Assembly (NCBI GenBank): GCA_947630075.1
Contig: CANRGF010000063.1
Span: forward strand, 1-6,044
Length of the DNA stretch: 6,044 nt
Reading direction: 5' to 3'
Source of the DNA: an uncultured Clostridia bacterium
GTDB taxonomy: Bacteria; Bacillota; Clostridia; Christensenellales; UBA1242
The translations under genes were made by a program, and so were the position numbers. Shown in pieces: positions 1-6,044 of this stretch. The notes under the pieces are model-generated. The model was not told where the DNA came from. It saw nothing but the letters and a program-made list of their open reading frames with translations, and searched no databases. Position 1 is the stretch's first letter, and the number at the start of each line of letters is the position of its first letter.

Positions 1-1174
1 TTGAATAAGAAGTCTCTGATGGGTGTATGCCAGTAAGACCTAGATCTGTTTCACCCATTGAAGATATATCGTATGCACAATTATTTATAAAACAGTTATC
101 ATAGTTTGGCCCGCCGGTGGCAGACACTGCAATAGCGTGAGTGGGTTGACCAGGATTATAAAGAGATCCACTATAGAAACATTTGCTAATTTCTGCTTGA
201 CCTTTATAATCCATATGCATTGTGCCTACATAACCTATAATTCCACCAACCGGCCTACCAAGTCGATTGCTTGAGGGTGCCCCGCCTATAAAATCTCCTA
301 GAAAATAATTCCAGCCACTAAACTTTGAAATTTGACCATAACTACCATTAAAAGCATCAATGTCGCAATCCACTGAGCATTTGCTTATATTAACCTTACC
401 ATTTACCGAACCAACCAATCCACCAGAGGCATTAATACCTTTGTTGTCTTCATTAACAACTAACCCTGTTGCGCTGTTTGTAATCTTAGACCGAGTAACC
501 ACACAATTTGTTATTGTGGTGGTTGAATCTTCTTCCACTTTCCCGACTAAGCACCCTATGCTAACAGCTTCTGGATAAGCATTCTCTCCATTAAATTTGC
601 CTCCAGAGATGCTAAGATTCGCTCCGCTCATCCTAACATTTTCTATAACTGCATTTTTAACAAAACCAAACAAACCTATTGTGGCGTGTGTGTCGGTATA
701 ATATGAATCTTTGTTCGCATCAATTTTAAAATTAGTGATTGTGTGATAGTTTCCATTAAAAGTGCCCATAAAACAGTTTCTAGTATCTTGTGTGGCGTGA
801 TTGTAATTACCTATTGGGTCCATATTTGAATTAACTGTGATGTTTGCAGTTAGCTCAACAACTTTGCCTTCAAATGTGGGAGCCCAGTCCCAAGTAGGGA
901 AAATATAGTTTGTCCACCTCTTGCCATTTACACACTGGGCAAGCTCTTTCAAGCCATCTTCATCGTTAATGGAGAAATAAGTGTTAGCATCGTATGTCTT
1001 CTCATCTAACCCGCCATTTCTATAGGCCTCACCTAAATCCACATACGTGGCAGCATTGGGAGAGACTTTCTCACTCCTTTTATTCAAAAAGGCGGTTAAA
1101 GAAATGCCTGCACTTAATGTTAGCAGTGCGGCGATTAAAACTATCAACACCTTCTTTATTGCTAAATGCTTCAT
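1..1174 (-). CDS. Secreted GLUG-repeat surface protein, N-terminal 391 residues (3' end outside window)
   Basis: An open frame runs on the minus strand from ATG at 1174 to the window edge with no stop, so the C terminus is missing. The first 30 residues (MKHLAIKKVLIVLIAALL...) are a basic start plus a hydrophobic helix, an export signal or membrane anchor; there is no lipobox cysteine. Residues about 105-152 have the layout that precedes GLUG repeats: a 'GKVVELTANI' strand, 'DPIGNY', then 'GTFNGNYHTITNFKI'. GLUG-like repeats follow at about 167-184 (GLFGFVKNAVIENV), 207-231 (GCLVGKV...ITNCVVTRSKI), 251-272 (GGLVGSVNGKVNISKCSV) and 310-337 (GGIIGYV...AEISKCFYSGSL). These repeats are known from bacterial surface and adhesin-like proteins and are expected to form beta-rich structure. 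The start is supported by the site AAGGGGTG and by an in-frame TAA just upstream. Binding partner and anchoring are unknown. The family call is from motif recognition and has not been searched. Confidence 0.85.
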   Translation of the reverse strand, partial: MKHLAIKKVLIVLIAALLTLSAGISLTAFLNKRSEKVSPNAATYVDLGEAYRNGGLDEKTYDANTYFSINDEDGLKELAQCVNGKRWTNYIFPTWDWAPTFEGKVVELTANITVNSNMDPIGNYNHATQDTRNCFMGTFNGNYHTITNFKIDANKDSYYTDTHATIGLFGFVKNAVIENVRMSGANLSISGGKFNGENAYPEAVSIGCLVGKVEEDSTTTITNCVVTRSKITNSATGLVVNEDNKGINASGGLVGSVNGKVNISKCSVDCDIDAFNGSYGQISKFSGWNYFLGDFIGGAPSSNRLGRPVGGIIGYVGTMHMDYKGQAEISKCFYSGSLYNPGQPTHAIAVSATGGPNYDNCFINNCAYDISSMGETDLGLTGIHPSETSYS

Positions 1175-1177
1175 ATT

Positions 1178-1185
1178 CACCCCTT
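1178..1185 (-). promoter_or_regulatory. Ribosome binding site of the GLUG-repeat gene
   Basis: On the minus strand AAGGGGTG sits 3 nt before the ATG at 1174. An in-frame TAA lies inside the same stretch (GATTAAGGGG), so no longer in-frame start is possible. This fixes the start of the gene. Confidence 0.7.
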
Positions 1186-1203
1186 AATCACATCTTAGCC
1201 TAT

Positions 1204-1273
1204 GGGGCGGCTTGCGCGCGGCTGCGCGCAATGGCGCAGCCATAGCGCAAAAACTTTTGCGCTAAGCCGCCCC
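1204..1273. repeat. GC-rich nested inverted repeat (three-way-junction fold) in the GLUG gene leader
   Basis: Three sets of perfect arms nest in 70 bp. The outer arms GGGGCGGCTT (1204-1213) and AAGCCGCCCC (1264-1273) pair over 10 bp. Inside are GGCTGCGC (1220-1227) with GCGCAGCC (1234-1241), 8 bp with a 6-nt loop, and AGCGCAAAA (1244-1252) with TTTTGCGCT (1255-1263), 9 bp. Together they make a cloverleaf-like three-way junction. Alternative pairings exist: GCGCGC at 1214-1219 with 1224-1229, and ATGGC at 1231-1235 with GCCAT at 1239-1243. The block is strikingly GC-rich against its AT-rich flanks. It lies downstream of the predicted promoter (1306-1334) and upstream of the ribosome binding site, so it would be transcribed as mRNA leader. 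It could be a cis-acting RNA, a REP-like dispersed palindrome or a small non-autonomous element; no known riboswitch class is recognised. Confidence 0.75.
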
Positions 1274-1288
1274 CGTCCGTTGCAAAAT

Positions 1289-1309
1289 TAATATTTCTTA
1301 GAAATATTA
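1289..1309. promoter_or_regulatory. 21-bp palindrome over the -10 box and start site (possible operator)
   Basis: The arms TAATATTTCT (1289-1298) and AGAAATATTA (1300-1309) are exact reverse complements around a single T at 1299. The palindrome overlaps part of the predicted -10 box (1306-1311) and the expected transcription start near 1299. That is a classic place for a dimeric repressor to block transcription. Chance is a real alternative because the sequence is AT-rich, and no regulator gene is in the window. Confidence 0.5.
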
Positions 1310-1334
1310 TAACACTCCAATTGCATTTTTACAA
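1306..1334 (-). promoter_or_regulatory. Sigma-A-type promoter of the GLUG-repeat gene
   Basis: On the minus strand the -35 box TTGTAA (1329-1334, 4 of 6 consensus) is followed by a 17-bp spacer and a perfect -10 box TATAAT (1306-1311). A TG one base before the -10 makes it an extended -10. Transcription would begin near 1299, giving a leader of about 125 nt that contains the GC-rich nested inverted repeat. The promoter lies downstream of the secA terminator, so this gene is probably transcribed on its own. Confidence 0.75.
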
Positions 1335-1335
1335 A

Positions 1336-1352
1336 CAAAATGGCACATTTTG
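1336..1352. repeat. Small inverted repeat just upstream of the -35 box
   Basis: CAAAATG (1336-1342) and CATTTTG (1346-1352) are perfect 7-bp arms around GCA. It sits 1 bp upstream of the GLUG-gene -35 box and downstream of the secA terminator. It could be a second regulator site or an accessory hairpin of the terminator, and it is short enough to be chance. Confidence 0.35.
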
Positions 1353-1371
1353 CCGAAAAAAAATAGCATGA

Positions 1372-1401
1372 AAAATGAGAGGCAAAAACTCCTCTCATCT
1401 T
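1372..1401 (-). terminator. Intrinsic terminator of secA
   Basis: In the minus-strand transcript the hairpin begins 7 nt after the secA stop. AAGATGAGAGG (1391-1401) pairs with CCTCTCATTTT (1372-1382) over 11 bp with one G-U, leaving an 8-nt loop (1383-1390). A T-rich run follows (TTTTT, a short break, then eight T at 1355-1362). The plus-strand direction lacks a T-run, so it should act only on secA. Confidence 0.8.
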
Positions 1402-1408
1402 AAAATTA

Positions 1409-4102
1409 TCATTTTGCATCCTTTCCACAGCAGTTTTTATATTTTTTGCCAGAACCGCATGGGCATAAATCGTTGCGGCCAATATGCGAAGAATTTGAGC
1501 GTGTTTGTGAGCCACCCTCTTTATTTGTGTTGCCCACATTTATTGGGCCGACCGGCCTTTTTGGCACGATTTGCACTTGCACTTTCATTCTAAATAGCGT
1601 GCAAGCCACATATTCGCGCATTTCATCAATCATTTTATCAAACATCTCAAACCCTTGGTTTTTATAAGCCACCACAGGGTCTTTTTGTCCATACGCCAAA
1701 ATGCCGATTTCGTTTCGCAAAGTGTTCATTTCATCGATGTGCTCAGTCCAGAATCGGTCAACAATTCTAAGCAAAGTGTCGCGCTCTGCCACAGAGAAAT
1801 CAAAGCCGATTTTCTTCACTTCTTCCACTTTTTGCTCATATTTATTTAAGATTTGCTCAAACACTGCCTGGCTCACGCCTTGCACATCTTGGCCATCTAC
1901 CATTTCTTCGGTAACAAGATTTTCGCCACGCTCTAAGAATTTATCTTCCAGCGCTTTATTTAGTGGCTCTAACTCCCACTCATAACTTGGCTTAGTTTCG
2001 TCAAGATAGGTTGAGCAAAGCTCAAACACAAGTTCTTTAATCATTTCAACGATTTGTGGGTGAACATCTATGCCATCAAGCACTTTATCACGCTCGCCAT
2101 AGATAATTTGACGCTGTTTATTAAGCACATCGTCATATTCAAGCACATTTTTGCGGGCGGAGAAATTAATTGCTTCCACTTTCTTTTGTGCAGTTTCAAA
2201 AAATTTGGTTAAAATGCGCGATTGAAGTGGCATATCTTCGTTGCCGCGGAAGGCAATAGAAAACCAACTCTTCATTCTATCTTCGCCAAAGCGCTGAGGC
2301 AGGTCATCTTCAAGCGAAATGAAGAAAATACTGCTGCCCGGGTCACCTTGACGACCGGCACGGCCGCGCAACTGATTGTCTATTCGCCTAGACTCGTGCC
2401 TTTCTGTGCCTAAAATGTGCAAGCCACCTAGCTCAATCACTTTTTGCTTTTCTTCGTCTGTGGTCTTTTTAAAATCGGCATAATATTTATCGTATTTATC
2501 TTTTATTGCTTGCTCTTCTTCGTTTAATTTGGAATTATAAGTGGTAACCTTATCTATCAACTCTTGGCTAACATTTTCATTTAGCAGTTTTTGCTTTGCC
2601 AAAAACTCTGGGTTGCCACCCAGCAAAATATCCGTGCCACGACCTGCCATGTTTGTGGAAATCGTAACCGCTCCCACTCTGCCCGACTGAGCCACGATTT
2701 GGCTTTCTAGCTCGTGATTTTTGGCGTTTAAAAGATTGTGAGGGATGCCAAGTTTTTTAATCTCTTTGCTTATGCGCTCACTCTTCTCCACCGAGGCAGT
2801 GCCCACCAAAATTGGCTGACCCTTTTCGTGTTTTTCCTTAATTTCTTCCACTATCGCCTTATATTTTGCGTCTTCAGTGAAGAAAATCATATCTTGCTCG
2901 TCTATGCGCAAAACGGGTTTATTTGTTGGAATGCAGACCACATCTAGATTATAGATTTTGTTAAATTCTGTTTCTTCTGTTTTTGCCGTGCCGGTCATGC
3001 CACTAAGTTTATCATAAAGTTTGAAATAGTTTTGCAGTGTGATGGTGGCAAGGGTTTTATTTTCGTCCTTAATCTTAACATGCTCTTTTGCTTCTATTGC
3101 TTGGTGAAGCCCGTTTGAATAGCGTCTGCCCGGCATAATGCGGCCGGTATATTCATCAACAATCAAAATTTCGTTGTCTTTCACAATATAGTTAATATCG
3201 CGCATCATGATATAGTTGGCGCGCAAAGCGTTGTTGATGTGGTGATTAATTTCAAGATTTTCAATGTCCGACAAATTTTCTATCTTAAAGAAATTTTCTG
3301 CCTTGCTGACGCCCGACTCGGTTAACCTAATCTGTTTGCGCTTAATATCTATTTCATAATCTTCTGGCTTTAAGCGTTTAGCAAAGCCGTCTGCCGTGCC
3401 ATAAAGTTCACTAATCTTGCCACCTGGTCCGGAAATAATGAGCGGAGTGCGCGCTTCATCAATCAAAATTGAGTCCACCTCATCCACAATGCAGAAATTG
3501 TGCCCGCGCTGCACTTTATAGCGCTTGTCCACTTGCATATTATCGCGCAAATAGTCAAAGCCAAACTCACTATTTGTGCCATAAGTGATGTCGCACTCAT
3601 AAGCGTGTTTTTTCTCTTCTGGCGACTGATTAGAAAGCGTAACACCAATGGTTAACCCCAAAAATTTATAAAGCCTGCCCATCTGCTCTGCTTGATAGGT
3701 TGCTAAATATTCGTTGACAGTGATGACATGCACATTTTTGCCCGTGAGCGCGTTTAAATAAACCGCTGTGGTGGCGGTTAGAGTTTTACCCTCACCTGTT
3801 TTCATTTCGGCGATACGCCCTTGATGAAGCACCACGCCACCAATTAATTGCACATGGAAGTGCCTTTGCTTAAGCACGCGGGTGGACGCCTCTCGCACAA
3901 GCGCAAACGCATCAGGCAAAATGTCTTCTAACTTTTCGCCATCACTGAGCCTCTGCTTTAAAATAGGCGTCTGGGCCTGCAAATCGTCATCGCTCATCTG
4001 CGTATATTTATCTGCCAAAGCTTCAATTTTTGCCACAGTTTTTTCAATTTTTAAAAGACTTCGCTTATTATCTGAAGCAAATAGATAAGAAAATAATCCC
4101 AT
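1409..4102 (-). CDS. secA: Protein translocase ATPase SecA
   Basis: SecA is the cytosolic ATPase that binds preproteins and drives them through the SecYEG channel. This copy is complete at 897 aa (E. coli about 901, B. subtilis about 841). NBD1 carries the Walker A motif MKTGEGKT (100-107), the DEAD-type DEVD (207-210) and the signature TNSEFGFDYLRDNM (176-189). The preprotein-binding region spans about 225-370. NBD2 has GTASVEKSE (434-442), NMAGRGTDI (484-492) and motif VI QLRGRAGRQGDPG (577-589). Between GGNPEF and ELGGLHILG (about 500-557) lies a charged helical insertion, absent from the short B. subtilis form. The helical scaffold includes FSARKNVLEYDDVLNKQRQ (647-665). The two-helix-finger tip reads ILAYGQKDP (801-809), with Leu802 where Arg is usual. 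A flexible linker leads to a zinc-binding tail with Cys880, 882, 891 and 892. The ATG follows TAGGAGAG at good spacing. Upstream and downstream hairpins plus its own promoter suggest a single-gene transcript; no hpf or prfB adjoins it. Confidence 0.98.
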   Translation of the reverse strand: MGLFSYLFASDNKRSLLKIEKTVAKIEALADKYTQMSDDDLQAQTPILKQRLSDGEKLEDILPDAFALVREASTRVLKQRHFHVQLIGGVVLHQGRIAEMKTGEGKTLTATTAVYLNALTGKNVHVITVNEYLATYQAEQMGRLYKFLGLTIGVTLSNQSPEEKKHAYECDITYGTNSEFGFDYLRDNMQVDKRYKVQRGHNFCIVDEVDSILIDEARTPLIISGPGGKISELYGTADGFAKRLKPEDYEIDIKRKQIRLTESGVSKAENFFKIENLSDIENLEINHHINNALRANYIMMRDINYIVKDNEILIVDEYTGRIMPGRRYSNGLHQAIEAKEHVKIKDENKTLATITLQNYFKLYDKLSGMTGTAKTEETEFNKIYNLDVVCIPTNKPVLRIDEQDMIFFTEDAKYKAIVEEIKEKHEKGQPILVGTASVEKSERISKEIKKLGIPHNLLNAKNHELESQIVAQSGRVGAVTISTNMAGRGTDILLGGNPEFLAKQKLLNENVSQELIDKVTTYNSKLNEEEQAIKDKYDKYYADFKKTTDEEKQKVIELGGLHILGTERHESRRIDNQLRGRAGRQGDPGSSIFFISLEDDLPQRFGEDRMKSWFSIAFRGNEDMPLQSRILTKFFETAQKKVEAINFSARKNVLEYDDVLNKQRQIIYGERDKVLDGIDVHPQIVEMIKELVFELCSTYLDETKPSYEWELEPLNKALEDKFLERGENLVTEEMVDGQDVQGVSQAVFEQILNKYEQKVEEVKKIGFDFSVAERDTLLRIVDRFWTEHIDEMNTLRNEIGILAYGQKDPVVAYKNQGFEMFDKMIDEMREYVACTLFRMKVQVQIVPKRPVGPINVGNTNKEGGSQTRSNSSHIGRNDLCPCGSGKKYKNCCGKDAK

Positions 4103-4107
4103 AAATC

Positions 4108-4113
4108 TCTCCT
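4108..4113 (-). promoter_or_regulatory. Ribosome binding site of secA
   Basis: AGGAGA lies 5 nt before the ATG at 4102 on the minus strand, a strong Shine-Dalgarno match that supports this start. The TAG stop of a seven-codon leader reading frame (4112-4135, MAIKLFF) overlaps its first bases, and a weak 6-bp hairpin CTTTAT/ATAAAG (4124-4139) lies just upstream. I cannot tell whether the mini-frame is translated; it has no clear binding site of its own. Confidence 0.75.
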
Positions 4114-4166
4114 AGAAAAACAACTTTATTGCCATAAAGCAAATTTTACACAATAATTCAGCCTAT

Positions 4167-4195
4167 ATAATAGCATAATTAAAAAAATTTGTCTA
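4167..4195 (-). promoter_or_regulatory. Sigma-A-type promoter of secA
   Basis: On the minus strand the -35 box TAGACA (4190-4195, 5 of 6 consensus) is followed by a 17-bp spacer and the -10 box TATTAT (4167-4172, 5 of 6). A TG one base before the -10 gives an extended -10. Transcription would begin near 4160, leaving a leader of about 58 nt. The -35 box lies inside the 3' arm of the upstream gene's terminator hairpin (4182-4220). Confidence 0.7.
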
Positions 4196-4220
4196 GCAAA
4201 ATGCGCTAAACAAATTTTTT
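4182..4220 (-). terminator. Intrinsic terminator of the LRR-protein gene
   Basis: In the minus-strand transcript AAAAAATTTGTTTAGC (4205-4220) pairs with GCTAGACAAATTTTTT (4182-4197) over 16 positions with one G-U, around a 7-nt loop. The 3' arm ends in a run of T. The hairpin starts 24 nt after the stop codon at 4245. The A-run and T-run symmetry means it could also stop plus-strand transcripts, although no plus-strand gene needs it. Its 3' arm contains the secA -35 box. Confidence 0.75.
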
Positions 4221-4244
4221 CATCAAAATTTGCCAAAATTTTAA

Positions 4245-6044
4245 CTATTTTCTTGTGAAAATATAATATTCTTGGTCGGCATCATCTTCAGATTGTGTGA
4301 AGTTATTTTTTAAATAGCTTGGCATTGGGTTAGCCTCAGTGTCATCAACTATAGACTTAAGCACTTTAACCATTTCTCCAGAGTCAATATATCCTAATAA
4401 CCCCCCGCAAACTTTAGAGCCAGTGCCAGTTAACATCTTATAAACCGCCGAGCTCTTCACAGTTACGCTAGATAATTTTTTCAAGCCGTAGAATGCATCT
4501 TCCCCAACAGTGGTTACGCTTGAGCCAATCACTATACTGGTTACATTTTCGCTTGGCTTATGTCCATAACTATAATAACCACCTAGAAAATATTTTGGAA
4601 TGATTTTTACATTATCTCCTATAATCACCTCTATTCCTTCTTCTGCCGAGCCCGAATTATAACATAACCCATAAATATAATTATAATCACCTACTGTAAG
4701 TTCAGAAATGTTTTCAGCATTATAAATCACTTTTTTTAATGTTCTGCAATTAGGAAATAGCCCACCAGCAAGTGATTTTACACTGCTAGGAATAGTTACT
4801 TCTGTCAAAGGCGTACCATCTCCAAAAACAGCATATCCAATTGTTTCAACTTGTTTTAAATCTATTGATGTCAATTTTGGGCAGTAACCAAACGCGCAGC
4901 GCTCTAGGTTTTTCACAGTGTCTTGCAAAACCACACTTTCAAGTTCTTCGCACTGATAAAAAGCCGAATTTCCAATAGTTTCAGCACCCACGATCAAACT
5001 AGTTATCTTTGTTACGAAAAAAGCACTATTCCCAACCTTAGTTACGCTCTGAGGGATAATTAACTCACCATTTATAGTTGTATCCATGAATGCTTCTATA
5101 CCTATGATTTTGACACCATTTGGGATAATTAATTCACCCGTTAGTCCTCTACAGTAAGCAAATGAATATTGTTTTATTACAGTTGTGTCCTGCTCAAGCG
5201 TAATTGTGAAATTTCTATCTCTATCTCCTACTGCCACTTTTTCATTATCGTATTTATAATAGGTTACTCCTTTTATATCTTCAAAAGTGCCTTTTTGAGA
5301 TTCATCTGTTATTACTCTGTGTGCATACGAATATTCTTTATCAACTAATGAAGATTTATCTATTACTTCTGTTAGTTTATAACAACTGCTAAAAGCAGAA
5401 CTACCTATTTTAGAAACATTTTCACCTATTGTTACGCGAATAAGACTATCACAATCTCGAAAAGCATATTTTTTTATTGCTGTTGTATCTTGCTCTAGCG
5501 TGAGTTCAGTAAATTGATTTTTATCCCCCGCCGGACCTACTGCAACCATTTCATTATCGTATTTATAATAGGTTACTCCTTTTATATCTTCAAAAGTGCC
5601 TTTTTGAGATTCATCTGTAATTATTCTATGTGCATAATATCCTATATCTCCATCTGAGTAGGATGATCCGTCTAACGAAATATTAAGAGATGAAGATTTA
5701 TTTATAACTTCTGTCAGTTTATAACAGCTATAAAAAGCATCACTACCTATTTTAGAAACATTTTCACCTATTGTTACTCGTATAATACTATCACAACCAT
5801 AAAAAGCATACTTACCAATGCTAGTTATGCCATCACTTATAACTAATTCTGTAATATTTGAGCATTTATAAAATGCCCCATTTGAAGAAGAGGAATCATC
5901 TGGGATAACAACATTATGTTCGCCATTTTCGCCGTCATTATATGTGGCGGGGATGACTATTTTGCCTGAGATATTTTTATTTGCCGCTCTCACTTCATAA
6001 TGGTCGGTTACGAATGTGTAAACAAGAGGTTGCGCAACTTCTTC
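4245..6044 (-). CDS. BspA-like leucine-rich-repeat surface protein, C-terminal 599 residues (5' end outside window)
   Basis: The frame is open to the window edge: 17 in-frame codons (EEVAQPLVYTFVTDHYE) lie before the GTG at 5993. That GTG should not be taken as the start. Residues below are counted from 6044. The protein is mostly BspA-type LRRs (LRR_5 family) with the pattern 'IP..V..IG..AF..C..L..V'. About 14 AF-type units can be seen, starting near residues 57, 80, 103, 194, 217, 294, 317, 340, 361, 384, 404, 429, 485 and 517. Two non-LRR linkers, 'YAHR.ITDESQKGTFED' plus 'GVTYYKYDNE' (137-170 and 240-272), are near-identical and belong to an in-frame tandem duplication. BspA-family proteins are typically exported and bind host or bacterial partners, but no ligand can be named here. 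The C terminus (YIFTRK, then TAG) has no LPXTG motif, dockerin or transmembrane anchor, so any export or anchoring signal must be upstream of the window. A terminator follows. Confidence 0.9.
   Translation of the reverse strand, partial: EEVAQPLVYTFVTDHYEVRAANKNISGKIVIPATYNDGENGEHNVVIPDDSSSSNGAFYKCSNITELVISDGITSIGKYAFYGCDSIIRVTIGENVSKIGSDAFYSCYKLTEVINKSSSLNISLDGSSYSDGDIGYYAHRIITDESQKGTFEDIKGVTYYKYDNEMVAVGPAGDKNQFTELTLEQDTTAIKKYAFRDCDSLIRVTIGENVSKIGSSAFSSCYKLTEVIDKSSLVDKEYSYAHRVITDESQKGTFEDIKGVTYYKYDNEKVAVGDRDRNFTITLEQDTTVIKQYSFAYCRGLTGELIIPNGVKIIGIEAFMDTTINGELIIPQSVTKVGNSAFFVTKITSLIVGAETIGNSAFYQCEELESVVLQDTVKNLERCAFGYCPKLTSIDLKQVETIGYAVFGDGTPLTEVTIPSSVKSLAGGLFPNCRTLKKVIYNAENISELTVGDYNYIYGLCYNSGSAEEGIEVIIGDNVKIIPKYFLGGYYSYGHKPSENVTSIVIGSSVTTVGEDAFYGLKKLSSVTVKSSAVYKMLTGTGSKVCGGLLGYIDSGEMVKVLKSIVDDTEANPMPSYLKNNFTQSEDDADQEYYIFTRK
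5142..5783 (-). repeat. In-frame tandem duplication within the LRR gene
   Basis: Unit 1 (about 5783-5442, 114 codons) and unit 2 (about 5441-5142, roughly 100 codons) both begin IRVTIGENVSKIG and run LRR, linker, LRR. A 70-bp stretch is identical at 5549-5618 and 5240-5309 (offset 309 bp, 103 codons). A 36-bp stretch is identical at 5742-5777 and 5400-5435 (offset 342 bp, 114 codons). The 11-codon difference is an extra serine/glycine/aspartate-rich segment in unit 1 (around 5650-5690). The end of unit 2 is approximate. Exact identity over 70 bp, including synonymous positions, suggests recent duplication or gene conversion. Confidence 0.85.

Noticed and set aside
360..578. Plus-strand 72-codon frame
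   Set aside because: It is antisense to the GLUG-repeat coding sequence, has no ribosome binding site, and its protein is a Thr/Ser/Pro-rich shadow.
994..1245. Plus-strand 83-codon frame
   Set aside because: It lies antisense to the GLUG gene start and runs into the GC-rich nested inverted repeat. The product (basic, low complexity) resembles no family and the minus-strand gene explains the region.
1204..1273. The nested inverted repeat as a tRNA or intrinsic terminator
   Set aside because: It lacks tRNA landmarks (no anticodon arm of normal size, no T-loop GTTC-type sequence, no CCA acceptor). The outer stem is followed by GC-rich or mixed sequence on both strands, not a T-run.
1288..1539. 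Minus-strand 83-codon frame across the secA end
   Set aside because: It overlaps the secA C terminus in another frame and reads through the terminator and the GLUG promoter. The zinc-binding tail of SecA is clearly the real product here.
1655..2413. Plus-strand frames antisense to secA (1655-1849, 1701-1985, 2222-2413)
   Set aside because: They are all fully inside secA on the opposite strand with no recognisable protein features.
4224..4242. Additional AT-rich inverted repeat (AAATTTT/AAAATTT type) just after the LRR stop
   Set aside because: The arms are about 7 bp and made only of A and T, which is expected by chance in this composition. The 16-bp hairpin next to it is the better terminator.
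5991..5993. GTG at 5993 as the start of the LRR gene
   Set aside because: The same frame is open for 17 more codons to the window edge (ending TDHYE before the GTG), there is no Shine-Dalgarno just upstream, and no signal peptide follows. The gene continues outside the window.

Overview
The window looks like chromosomal DNA from a low-G+C, Gram-positive-type bacterium, most plausibly an uncultured gut Clostridia-like lineage. The reasons are AT-rich intergenic DNA with sigma-A-like promoters, Firmicutes-style Shine-Dalgarno sites, a SecA with the CxCx8CC zinc tail seen in Firmicutes, and BspA-type leucine-rich-repeat and GLUG-repeat surface proteins common in gut anaerobes. The lineage is an inference from gene content only. 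TGA is a stop (end of secA), so the genetic code appears standard.

All three genes lie on the minus strand. In transcription order they are: (1) 6044-4245, the C-terminal 599 residues of a BspA-like LRR protein whose start is outside the window; (2) 4102-1409, complete secA (897 aa); (3) 1174-1, the first 391 residues of a secreted GLUG-repeat protein that runs off the window. Each junction carries its own signals. A 16-bp hairpin terminator (4182-4220) follows the LRR gene, and the secA promoter (-35 at 4190-4195, -10 at 4167-4172) is built partly from that terminator's arm. A second hairpin terminator (1372-1401) follows secA, and an independent extended -10 promoter (1306-1334) drives the GLUG gene. 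The genes therefore look like three separate transcription units, not an operon.

The most unusual DNA is the 234-bp gap between secA and the GLUG gene (1175-1408). It holds the terminator, a small hairpin next to the -35 box, a 21-bp near-perfect palindrome over the -10 and predicted start site, and a 70-bp GC-rich nested inverted repeat (1204-1273). That repeat can fold into a three-way junction and would lie in the 5' leader of the GLUG mRNA.

Functionally, SecA is the ATPase that pushes Sec-dependent preproteins through SecYEG. The GLUG protein has an N-terminal export signal and is a likely substrate. The LRR protein is probably also exported, but its N terminus is not visible. I see no CRISPR array, tRNA, rRNA, transposase or clear mobile element. 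I also see no convincing undescribed multi-gene system here. The best candidates for something new are the structured leader and operator-like palindrome of the GLUG gene.
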